A stretch of DNA of 5,947 bases, from assembly GCA_025453715.1 (NCBI GenBank), contig JALOPT010000105.1:1-5947 (forward strand), written 5' to 3'. The notes under the pieces are model-generated. The model worked only from the letters and a program-made list of their open reading frames with translations, was not told the DNA's origin and searched no databases. Made by a program: the position numbers and the translations under genes. Source of the DNA: Methanoregulaceae archaeon (GTDB lineage: Archaea; Halobacteriota; Methanomicrobia; Methanomicrobiales; Methanospirillaceae). How positions within the stretch are numbered: position 1 is the stretch's first letter; every line of letters begins with the position of its first letter. Of this stretch, positions 1-5,075 are shown piece by piece.

Positions 1-2
1 AT

Positions 3-185
3 CTTTTTGAACTTGGTTTTGGGAAAAATACCGGGTTCGGACTCCATCTTTCACGTGAGATCCTGGCAATTACCGGTATAACAATAATCGAGAACGGCGA
101 GCCAGGCAGGGGTGCAAAATTTGTGATAACCGTTCCAAAAGGGAGCGCCCGCCTGAAAGAGACCAGATCGGACTATAATTTTTAA
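3..185 (+). CDS. Sensor histidine kinase, C-terminal fragment (5' end outside window)
   Basis: Open reading frame entering from the left edge, with 60 codons before a TAA stop at 183-185. It carries the end of a HATPase_c ATP-binding domain: the G2 box KNTGFGL, then REILAIT, then an ENGxPGxGAxF stretch and a VPKG strand typical of the last beta strand. The tail LKETRSDYNF is polar. The protein would use ATP to autophosphorylate a histidine that lies upstream, outside the window, so sensor type and target cannot be told. Over the 40 residues starting at KNTGFGL it matches the complete kinase at 3660-5003 at 29 positions, so the two are close paralogues on the same strand. A T-rich stretch follows about 15 nt after the stop. 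The domain call is firm; input and partner are unknown. Confidence 0.85.
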   Translation, partial: LFELGFGKNTGFGLHLSREILAITGITIIENGEPGRGAKFVITVPKGSARLKETRSDYNF

Positions 186-188
186 TGT

Positions 189-208
189 CCCAACAGGGTT
201 ATTTTTCT
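189..208 (+). terminator. T-rich terminator after the left-edge kinase
   Basis: A weak stem (CCC-AACA-GGG, 189-198) leads straight into a T-rich run (TTATTTTTCT, 199-208) just after the kinase stop. Archaeal RNA polymerase can terminate on a U-run alone, so the T-tract is the main evidence. It separates the kinase from the next gene, which has its own promoter. Confidence 0.45.
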
Positions 209-264
209 AAAAAGACCGCTTTCACACATTCATGCCCCCTATTCCCACCAATCCGTGGCAGCCG

Positions 265-295
265 GGGAGCCAGGACCCCCGAGATTCCTGCTCCC
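265..295. repeat. Strong inverted repeat upstream of the DJ-1/PfpI gene
   Basis: GGGAGC (265-270) pairs with GCTCCC (290-295). After one bulged C at 271, AGGA (272-275) pairs with TCCT (286-289). This gives ten base pairs closing a 10-nt loop. It lies just upstream of the TATA-like element of the next gene, so it could be an operator or the 3' end of the previous transcript. No T-run follows directly. Confidence 0.4.
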
Positions 296-302
296 GCAAT
301 AT

Positions 303-331
303 CCAAATAATTACGGGTAGAACCCGGATAC
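303..331 (+). promoter_or_regulatory. TATA-like promoter of the DJ-1/PfpI gene, with dyad
   Basis: An AT-rich TATA-like element (CCAAATAATTA, 303-313) is centred about 24 nt before the ATG at 332, which is where an archaeal TATA box sits relative to the transcription start. No Shine-Dalgarno motif lies between it and the ATG, so the transcript is probably leaderless. A perfect dyad CGGGT-AGA-ACCCG (314-326) lies between TATA and start codon and is placed where a bound regulator would block transcription. The regulatory role is inference. Confidence 0.45.
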
Positions 332-856
332 ATGAAAGTCCTGATCGCCATTGCACCTGAAAAATTCCGGGACGAGGAGCTCAATGAGCCGGTCGCTGCA
401 TTGCAAAAAGCTGGAATTGCCTTTGATATCGCATCCACCCGTAAAGGGTCCTGTATAGGAATGCTCGGAGCAAAAACAACCGCCACCACTTCGTTTGAAG
501 AGGTCAATCCGGAAGAATACGACGGCCTTATCATTATTGGCGGGTCAGGCTCACAGGCCCACCTCTGGAATGACGAAGTCCTTGTTCACCAGGTAAAAAT
601 ATTACAGAGATCGGGAAAACTGATTGCTGCGATCTGTCTTGCCCCTGTTGTTCTTGCCCGTGCAGGAGTGCTAAGGGGGAAAAAAGCCACCTGGTTTGAG
701 AGTACCATGTCAGATTTCGAGATGAAAAAAGGTGGTGCAGTCCTTACAAGGGCCCCTGTTGTCACCGACGGCCGGGTAGTTACTGCAAACGGCCCTCTGG
801 CTGCAAAAGAATTTGGCGAGGCACTCGTGAAGAACCTTGCTGCCCCGGGTAGGTAA
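332..856 (+). CDS. DJ-1/PfpI family protein (class I glutamine amidotransferase-like fold)
   Basis: 174 aa, the usual length for a single-domain DJ-1/PfpI protein. It begins with a beta strand (MKVLIAIAP), then FRDEEL with Glu15/Glu16 where the family keeps an active-site glutamate. EYDGLIIIGG (62-71) is the family's strand-turn, and AAICLAP (99-105) is the nucleophile elbow with Cys102. The residue after the cysteine is Leu, not the His of PfpI-type peptidases (ICHGP), so the site is more like DJ-1 (ICAGP) and proteolysis is not supported. Family members act as cytosolic stress proteins, glyoxalases/deglycases or chaperones; which applies here cannot be read from sequence. The start at 332 is the first ATG of a clear N-terminal strand and sits at TATA spacing. 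It appears monocistronic, with about 190 nt to the next gene. Confidence 0.9.
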   Translation: MKVLIAIAPEKFRDEELNEPVAALQKAGIAFDIASTRKGSCIGMLGAKTTATTSFEEVNPEEYDGLIIIGGSGSQAHLWNDEVLVHQVKILQRSGKLIAAICLAPVVLARAGVLRGKKATWFESTMSDFEMKKGGAVLTRAPVVTDGRVVTANGPLAAKEFGEALVKNLAAPGR

Positions 857-864
857 TATGGAGA

Positions 865-888
865 CCGGGACTACAGGTACTTTCCCGG
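865..888 (+). repeat. GC-rich stem-loop just after the DJ-1/PfpI stop
   Basis: CCGGGA (865-870) pairs perfectly with TCCCGG (883-888) across a 12-nt loop, beginning 9 nt after the stop codon. The nonamer TTTCCCGGA at 881-889 recurs at 932-940, where it forms a near-palindrome TTTCC-c-GGAAA, so the 5' arm could pair with either copy. No T-run follows, so this is a 3' UTR structure rather than a clear terminator. Confidence 0.35.
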
Positions 889-979
889 ATTCCCCGTTTC
901 CAGGCCCCGGCCATCTTTGCATGCTGTAAGGTTTCCCGGAAAGGAGATACCCATGAGATAAAGTTCACTTTTACCCGGG

Positions 980-994
980 CGTCCCATAGGGACG
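980..994. repeat. Perfect dyad CGTCCC-ATA-GGGACG
   Basis: A 6-bp perfect inverted repeat with a 3-nt spacer, about 50 nt before the ATG of the zinc-ribbon gene and about 25 nt upstream of its TATA-like element. This is a reasonable place for an activator or repressor site. It could equally be a short RNA hairpin in the tail of the previous transcript. No related copy was seen in the window. Confidence 0.4.
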
Positions 995-1015
995 TTTCAA
1001 CCCGTCATCAGCATG

Positions 1016-1023
1016 CTTTATCT
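1016..1023 (+). promoter_or_regulatory. Weak TATA-like element upstream of the zinc-ribbon gene
   Basis: CTTTATCT is centred about 29 nt before the ATG at 1048, compatible with a leaderless or near-leaderless start. No Shine-Dalgarno motif is visible in the intervening bases. The match to a TATA box is poor, so this is tentative. Confidence 0.3.
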
Positions 1024-1047
1024 GGTTTCAGCCCGCGAGTATGATGC

Positions 1048-1410
1048 ATGGAAGATTTCATTAAGCTGTGTTACCGGACAACCTGCTACCACTGCCAAAA
1101 GGACGTCGACCAGAACATTACTGCCGTCCCAAATGGCGCACAGGTTGTCTGTGGCAACTGCAGGGCAACGAGGGCGTATGTCCCGGTAATTGAAGAGATC
1201 AGTAAGAAGGGGGACTATGTCAAACCAGGATGCTACGATATCTGGAACCTGGTATCCACGGCATTATGCCGGCAATGCAAGGTGAACGGCCCCCACGATA
1301 TCACGATCGGTTGCAGGAATTTTACGGTCCGTTGCAGGAACTGCGGGTTCACGCATCTCTTCCGGTTCAACCTCGAGTATGTTGACGACCCGGTGGAGTC
1401 TGCGGTATAA
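1048..1410 (+). CDS. Small double zinc-ribbon protein, function unknown
   Basis: 120 aa with 11 cysteines. Four CxxC knuckles are visible: C13-C16, C35-C38, C74-C77 and C95-C98. They form two modules, CxxC-x18-CxxC and CxxC-x17-CxxC, each able to bind one zinc as a zinc ribbon. The modules also share an xxIT turn (QNIT near 22, HDIT near 83), which suggests an internal duplication joined by a 35-residue linker. Extra cysteines are C8, C62 and C89. No catalytic domain, signal peptide or membrane segment is seen, so it is probably a cytosolic nucleic-acid- or protein-binding factor; that role is inference. The start at 1048 is the first ATG in frame and sits at TATA-like spacing. I do not recognise the family. 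The CxxC pattern makes a real gene very likely. Confidence 0.75.
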   Translation: MEDFIKLCYRTTCYHCQKDVDQNITAVPNGAQVVCGNCRATRAYVPVIEEISKKGDYVKPGCYDIWNLVSTALCRQCKVNGPHDITIGCRNFTVRCRNCGFTHLFRFNLEYVDDPVESAV

Positions 1411-1426
1411 CCGGACCCTTAAAACC

Positions 1427-1565
1427 TTTGATATTGTGACTGGTACATGGGGGGCATAAACTGGAAAACAGGGGAGTTATTTTCCGGTAGTCCCTTCGGA
1501 TACCAGGAGAATACCTGGTACCCTTGCATAAGCAGGGGTATTCGGGCGCAAAAAAATACCTGTTC
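1427..1565 (+). ncRNA. Candidate structured RNA between the zinc-ribbon gene and the threonine ammonia-lyase
   Basis: The 248-nt gap 1411-1658 has no convincing ORF but holds four stem candidates in a row. A: ACTGGAAAA (1460-1468) with TTTTCCGGT (1480-1488), 9 bp with one G-U. B: TACCAGG (1501-1507) with CCTGGTA (1514-1520), 7 bp. C: TACCCTTGC (1519-1527) with GCAGGGGTA (1532-1540), 9 bp with one G-U and an ATAA loop. D: GGTATT (1537-1542) with AATACC (1555-1560). B and C share two bases and C and D share four, so they are partly exclusive. A TATA-like TTTGATATTG (1427-1436) lies about 27 nt before stem A, as a promoter for a small RNA would. The downstream gene has its own promoter near 1640, so this is more likely a separate sRNA or a 3' UTR than a riboswitch. 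The structure is seen; that it is an RNA gene is inference. Confidence 0.3.
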
Positions 1566-1630
1566 GATCAGTTCCCCGATAATGCTTACGTTCCGGTGAC
1601 TTCCCCGTTTCAACGCCCATAGCCAACATC

Positions 1631-1658
1631 TAAATCGATATACTTTTCATTACCTCGT
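1631..1658 (+). promoter_or_regulatory. Promoter of the threonine ammonia-lyase, leaderless
   Basis: The AT-rich TAAATCGATATACTTTT (1631-1647) resembles an archaeal BRE plus TATA box. The core CGATATAC is centred about 20 nt before the ATG at 1659, so transcription should begin at or very near the start codon. The bases before the ATG (TTCATTACCTCGT) contain no Shine-Dalgarno motif, which fits leaderless translation. Confidence 0.5.
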
Positions 1659-2855
1659 ATGGTCACGTACGAAGATATCGTCCATGCAAAAGAGGTCATA
1701 GCACCCCATATCATCCGTACCCCACTAATTTATTCGCCAACTTTTTCCGGTTTAACAGGTGCCAATATTTTTCTGAAACTCGAGACGCTTCAGAAAGCAG
1801 GTTCATTTAAAGTCCGTGGGGCAACATACCGGATACTTAACAATAAAAGCGGGATTGGTGAGGCGGGGGTAATCGCTGCTTCGGCAGGGAACCATGCACA
1901 GGGTGTGGCAGTCGCCGCCCGCATGGCAGGAGTTCATGCGACCATCGTGATGCCAACCCATGCCTCGCTGAGTAAACAGGCCGCAACAAAGAGTTATGGC
2001 GCTGAAGTAATCCTGAAAGGGGAGAACCTGCAGGAATCTATAGAAGTCGCATTGTCGCTCGCACGTGAAGGGGCATTATTCATCCACCCTTACGATGACC
2101 CTGATATCATCGCTGGACAGGGTACAATCGGGATTGAAATACTGGAAGACCTCCAGTCCGTAGATATTATCCTTGTGCCTGTAGGGGGTGGAGGCCTGAT
2201 AAGCGGTATCGCGACTGCCGTGAAGGCGAGACGGCCCGCAGTACGGGTAATCGGGGTGCAATCGGCTGCCTGCCCTTCCGCGTATGATGCCGTACTGGGA
2301 TCCAAAATGGTGACGGTTATTCCCGGGCAGTCGGTAGCTGACGGAATACTTGTACCAAAGGTAGGGACACTGACCCTTCCGGTCCTTGAATCGCTGGTGG
2401 ATGAAATAATTCTAGTACCTGATGAAGAGATAATCGATGCCATGCTGCTCCTGCTCGAACGAAAAAAAATCCTTGCAGAGGGTGCTGGTGCAGTCACAGT
2501 TGCAGCCCTGCTTAATAGTCACGCAGCTATTCCGGAAGGGAGTAATGTGGTGCTGGTCATATCAGGGGGGAATGTCGATACCCCGTTGCTGGCGAAGATC
2601 ATTAACCGTGGCCTTGTGCGGAAAGGACGGGTCATGCATATCTCAGTCCGCCTGCGTGACGTTCCGGGATCGCTTGCCGGACTCATTTCGCTCATTGCAC
2701 GCTGCGAGGGAAATATCATCCATATCGAACACCGGAAAGATGATCCTGAATTACCTCTCGAGATGGTTATGGTAGACATTGAAATTGAGACAAGGGGGCC
2801 GGAACACGTGCAGGAAATCAGTCAAAAAATCCGGGATGCGGGTTTCATATCATGA
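1659..2855 (+). CDS. ilvA: Threonine ammonia-lyase (threonine dehydratase), PLP-dependent, single ACT domain
   Basis: Converts L-threonine to 2-oxobutyrate and ammonia, the first step of the threonine route to isoleucine; cytosolic. The 398 aa comprise a fold-type II PLP catalytic domain (about 1-320) and one C-terminal ACT-like domain (about 326-398, starting near GRVMHISVRLRDVPGSL). Visible motifs: KAGSFKVRGA with the PLP-binding Lys51, SAGNHAQG (75-82) as the substrate loop, the GGGG phosphate loop (176-179), AEGAGA near 275 and SGGNVD near 302. The length and single ACT domain match the roughly 400-residue form found in archaea and many bacteria, not the 514-aa E. coli IlvA with two ACT-like modules. 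The regulatory domain may bind an amino acid such as isoleucine or valine, but specificity cannot be read. The ATG at 1659 gives the standard N terminus and sits at promoter spacing. Serine is a possible second substrate. An A8 run lies at 2462-2469. Confidence 0.95.
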   Translation: MVTYEDIVHAKEVIAPHIIRTPLIYSPTFSGLTGANIFLKLETLQKAGSFKVRGATYRILNNKSGIGEAGVIAASAGNHAQGVAVAARMAGVHATIVMPTHASLSKQAATKSYGAEVILKGENLQESIEVALSLAREGALFIHPYDDPDIIAGQGTIGIEILEDLQSVDIILVPVGGGGLISGIATAVKARRPAVRVIGVQSAACPSAYDAVLGSKMVTVIPGQSVADGILVPKVGTLTLPVLESLVDEIILVPDEEIIDAMLLLLERKKILAEGAGAVTVAALLNSHAAIPEGSNVVLVISGGNVDTPLLAKIINRGLVRKGRVMHISVRLRDVPGSLAGLISLIARCEGNIIHIEHRKDDPELPLEMVMVDIEIETRGPEHVQEISQKIRDAGFIS

Positions 2856-2887
2856 TACGTCCACCAGCAAACCTCGTAAAAAGGGAG

Positions 2888-2909
2888 TACCAGAACAGAG
2901 TTTCTGGTG
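2888..2909 (+). repeat. Stem-loop in the 3' region of the threonine ammonia-lyase gene
   Basis: ACCAGAA (2889-2895) pairs perfectly with TTCTGGT (2902-2908) over a 6-nt loop, plus a T-G closing pair. A competing 8-bp pairing joins TCCACCAG (2860-2867) to CTGGTGGA (2904-2911), so the same 3' arm has two possible partners. It starts 33 nt after the stop. No T-run follows until TTTT at 2944-2947, so it is not a standard terminator; it may stabilise the 3' end or act as a switch. Confidence 0.4.
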
Positions 2910-2970
2910 GAGGACCCTGTTTCCGGACTGTCAGTTTGCCAGTATTTTACTAGGAGCCGGTTCAGATGAT

Positions 2971-3015
2971 CTGTATACACGCCAGGACCAGGGTAAGCCA
3001 CGGAAGTTCCCTGGC
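2971..3015 (+). promoter_or_regulatory. Possible promoter and inverted repeats before the exported-protein gene
   Basis: CTGTATACA (2971-2979) is a TATA-like element placed about 60 nt before the ATG at 3034, predicting a leader of roughly 30 nt. Two alternative pairings follow: GCCAGG (2981-2986) with CCTGGC (3010-3015), and CCAGGG (2988-2993) with CCCTGG (3009-3014). They share one 3' arm. No good Shine-Dalgarno motif is visible before 3034; AGGAT at 3016-3020 is too far away to be convincing. Confidence 0.3.
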
Positions 3016-3033
3016 AGGATTTCGGGTATCACA

Positions 3034-3474
3034 ATGACGTCTAATTCAATGAAACGAGGTTTTTTCCTCATCCAGGTGGCACTCTGTCTTACCATTATCG
3101 GAATGCCGGTAATTGCTGACCAAACGACAGGGGCATATACAGGCACAGGCACCCCAGGTCTGAAACCCGCAGAACGTGACCTTACGGGAGAGGATATCTC
3201 TTTCAACCCGGTGATATTATACGGTTCACCTTCCGAGACTGCCAAGTTCACTATGAAACAGGATATGAGTACTGCTTTGTACACCATGGTTGCACCAATA
3301 AAGATTCCAGAATTTTCAGGTACTGCCATGACATTCAGGCCGGACCGGTTATCAGGATATAAAACGGATCCATCTTTGTACAACACGCTGCTGGATAGTT
3401 TCAGGGCAAATCCCCGTTCGACCCTGTCACCACCAGGTGGTAACACCCCACTTTATTGCAGCGGAGGTTATTGA
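3034..3474 (+). CDS. Short exported protein of unknown function
   Basis: 146 aa from the ATG at 3034, or 141 aa from the in-frame ATG at 3049. The N terminus is a Sec signal peptide: MKRGFF, a hydrophobic core LIQVALCLTIIGM and a likely cut after PVIA before DQTT. The mature part, about 118 residues, starts Thr/Gly/Pro-rich (TTGAYTGTGTPG), has no further membrane segment, holds one cysteine near the end (LYCSGGY) and shows no motif that I recognise. The frame stays open upstream to 2779, but that part overlaps the threonine ammonia-lyase and reads as basic, non-protein-like sequence, so I place the start at 3034. The choice between 3034 and 3049 is open because neither has a clear ribosome-binding site. 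It may be a secreted or cell-envelope protein. It is followed by a T6 tract, so it is probably monocistronic. Confidence 0.6.
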   Translation: MTSNSMKRGFFLIQVALCLTIIGMPVIADQTTGAYTGTGTPGLKPAERDLTGEDISFNPVILYGSPSETAKFTMKQDMSTALYTMVAPIKIPEFSGTAMTFRPDRLSGYKTDPSLYNTLLDSFRANPRSTLSPPGGNTPLYCSGGY

Positions 3475-3507
3475 GCACTATCAATGCCTGACCATTTCCC
3501 GAGCAAA

Positions 3508-3518
3508 CCTTTTTTATT
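3508..3518 (+). terminator. Poly-T terminator after the exported-protein gene
   Basis: Six consecutive T (3510-3515) followed by ATT, 35 nt after the stop codon and with no strong stem before it. This is the usual form of an archaeal intrinsic terminator and is the clearest T-run between genes in the window. Confidence 0.5.
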
Positions 3519-3574
3519 CCATTAACAAGGCTGCTGCTAAAAATTATCTCAGTATTCGGGCGACCATCCTTGTG

Positions 3575-3594
3575 TTCAATACATTTATTGTGAA
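3575..3594 (+). promoter_or_regulatory. Probable promoter of the kinase gene, with overlapping dyad
   Basis: ACATTTATTG (3581-3590) is a TATA-like element that would start transcription near 3612, leaving a leader of about 50 nt before the ATG at 3660. It is embedded in an imperfect dyad: TTCA (3575-3578) with TGAA (3591-3594), and CAATA (3577-3581) with TATTG (3586-3590). A protein bound there would mask the TATA box. That regulatory use is inference. Confidence 0.35.
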
Positions 3595-3645
3595 TAGTCG
3601 CAACTGTTGATTACTGTCCGGTACAGGGGTCCCGGATGTCCCCGC

Positions 3646-3651
3646 AGGTGA
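3646..3651 (+). promoter_or_regulatory. Ribosome-binding site deciding the kinase start
   Basis: AGGTGA matches the archaeal anti-Shine-Dalgarno core (GGAGGTGAT) over six bases and lies 8 nt before the ATG at 3660. The alternative ATG at 3636 has only GGGG upstream and lies inside a possible GGGG/CCCC hairpin (3625-3643). This favours 3660. Confidence 0.55.
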
Positions 3652-3659
3652 GTCTGTCT

Positions 3660-5003
3660 ATGCAGCCTATCAGCCCGAAAAAATTAATGGTTATTGATAT
3701 CTGTATTATCATCAGCACCATTTGTGCTATTTTTATCACGTGGTGGAGCCTTTCACTTGGTATTTACGACGTATTTCCGTTCTTTTACATTATCCCGCTC
3801 GTCCTCATTGCTTTTGCACACCCGAAACTCAGCATTTACGGGACAGTCCTGCTGGGCTGGGTATACCTGGTCCTTGTCTTTATGTTCGGGTTACCAGATG
3901 CCCGGGTCTACACGATCGCTACCATCTGGTTCTATATTTTTGTCTCTCTCGGGGTACTCATCTCGACCTATTCAAAGGCGTACCGCAGGGAGGGAGAGAA
4001 AAATTGCGGCTTATATTACAATTCTCAGGCAGGTGCATTCAGTTACGATAAAATCAGCCTGAAAATCAACAACGCTAACCAGAAATTCTGTGCTATCGTA
4101 GGGTACAATTGCGAGGACCTGAAAAAAAAAGCACTCCGGGATATCATCCCGGATACGGATGCCAGGGAGAAATTCTTAGCCCAGATCTATAACCAGCACC
4201 GGATCAGGGACATTGAAGTGGGCCTGCTGGCTGCCGATGGTTCCCTTCGATGGGCACTGGTTTCCGCAGTCGATTGTGAAACCCGGGTAATCATCTGCAC
4301 GGTTGTTGATATTACTGAACAAAAGCAGGCCCAGGAGGCCCTGTTCCAGGCTAATAAAAAACTTAACCTCCTCAACAACGTAACAAGGCATGACATCCTC
4401 AACCAGCTGACGGTGCTCATTGGGTATCTCGAGCTCTCACGCGATGATGCAACAGACCCCCAACTGCTCACGTATATTTCAAAGGAGGAACAGGCCGCAG
4501 AGGCGATCAAAAAGCAGATCCTGTTCACCCGCGATTACCAGAATATCGGGGTCCATTCACCCGGCTGGTACAACATCTGGGAAATAGTGTCGCTCGCTCT
4601 TGCAGCGATTGATGTGACCGGAGTGAGGGTTACCGTAGATCTACCGCCTGTTGAGATTTATGCCGATCCCCTGCTTGAAAAAGTGTTTTACAACCTGATT
4701 GAAAATTCGATTCGGCACGGGGAACATGTAACAGAAATTGCCATCAGGTCTGTTGAAACTCCGGAGGGGCTCATCCTTGTCCTTGAAGACAATGGTGCAG
4801 GAATTCCTGTAACCGAGAAAGAGAAAATATTCCGGAGGGAATATTTTAAAAATACCGGTTTTGGCCTGTTCCTGGGCAGGGAGATCCTTGCAATCACAAA
4901 CCTTACCATACAGGAGAACGGAGTCCCGGGGAGCGGTGCCAGGTTTGAGATTTTTGTACCTAATGGCGCCTTCCGTTCCGGGAGAGAGAACGGGGCTCTC
5001 TGA
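3660..5003 (+). CDS. Membrane sensor histidine kinase with PAS domain
   Basis: 447 aa from the ATG at 3660; an upstream in-frame ATG at 3636 would give 455. Residues are numbered from that longer form. Four membrane segments lie at about 19-38, 43-61, 66-84 and 92-111 with very short loops, so sensing may occur within the membrane. A PAS domain follows (about 125-228), ending in the PAC-like VVDITEQK. The dimerisation/phosphoacceptor helix has TRHDILNQLT with His252. The HATPase_c domain shows the N box (NLIENSIRHG, Asn353 and Asn357), the G1 box DNGAGI (385-390) and the G2 box NTGFGL. The kinase core is therefore complete. No receiver domain is attached and no response regulator is nearby, so its partner is unknown. 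The signal is unknown as well. An A9 run at 4122-4130 encodes LKKKA in the PAS domain. Its end closely matches the kinase fragment at the left edge. Confidence 0.92.
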   Translation: MQPISPKKLMVIDICIIISTICAIFITWWSLSLGIYDVFPFFYIIPLVLIAFAHPKLSIYGTVLLGWVYLVLVFMFGLPDARVYTIATIWFYIFVSLGVLISTYSKAYRREGEKNCGLYYNSQAGAFSYDKISLKINNANQKFCAIVGYNCEDLKKKALRDIIPDTDAREKFLAQIYNQHRIRDIEVGLLAADGSLRWALVSAVDCETRVIICTVVDITEQKQAQEALFQANKKLNLLNNVTRHDILNQLTVLIGYLELSRDDATDPQLLTYISKEEQAAEAIKKQILFTRDYQNIGVHSPGWYNIWEIVSLALAAIDVTGVRVTVDLPPVEIYADPLLEKVFYNLIENSIRHGEHVTEIAIRSVETPEGLILVLEDNGAGIPVTEKEKIFRREYFKNTGFGLFLGREILAITNLTIQENGVPGSGARFEIFVPNGAFRSGRENGAL

Positions 5004-5011
5004 AGAGGATA

Positions 5012-5040
5012 TTTCCTTAATATCGAAGGTTACCAGGAAA
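5012..5040. repeat. Inverted repeat in the convergent gap
   Basis: TTTCCT (5012-5017) pairs with AGGAAA (5035-5040) across 17 nt. It sits in the 72-nt gap between the ends of the kinase gene and the convergent acyl-CoA synthetase gene. As an inverted repeat ending in short T-runs on either strand, it could serve as a weak shared terminator; the stem is short and the case is modest. Confidence 0.25.
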
Positions 5041-5075
5041 AGTCCAAAGTTGAAATGAGATCCGGGTTAGGGCAT

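Noticed and set aside
858..929. 23-codon ORF starting METGTTGTF just after the DJ-1/PfpI stop
   Set aside because: Very short, Pro/Gly-rich by virtue of GC-rich hairpin sequence, and without a convincing ribosome-binding site.
953..961. Two-codon ORF ATG-AGA-TAA behind a good GGAGAT motif (943-948)
   Set aside because: Intriguing as a minimal upstream ORF, but one short motif can arise by chance and the downstream gene seems to start transcription after it.
1419..1613. 64-aa minus-strand ORF in the structured intergenic region
   Set aside because: No domain, unusual composition and no promoter or ribosome-binding site; its sequence is better explained by the stem-loops.
1411..1658. A miniature transposable element or CRISPR-like array in the intergenic region
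   Set aside because: There are no terminal inverted repeats with target-site duplication and no regularly spaced repeats; the dyads differ from one another.
2090..2497. 135-aa minus-strand ORF opposite the threonine ammonia-lyase
   Set aside because: Ser/Thr/Arg/Ile-rich antisense shadow of a well-conserved gene.
2779..3033. Upstream extension of the exported-protein reading frame to the ATG at 2779
   Set aside because: It overlaps the threonine ammonia-lyase by 77 nt, reads as basic, low-quality protein sequence, and would bury the clear signal peptide in the interior.
2931..3446. 171-aa minus-strand ORF opposite the exported-protein gene
   Set aside because: Considered because the plus-strand protein is also unknown. 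The plus strand has a textbook signal peptide and a T6 terminator, while the minus frame shows no recognisable start context or motif.
3694..4062. Plus-strand ORFs of 122 and 109 aa within the kinase
   Set aside because: Out-of-frame readings of the transmembrane and PAS region of a gene with complete kinase motifs.
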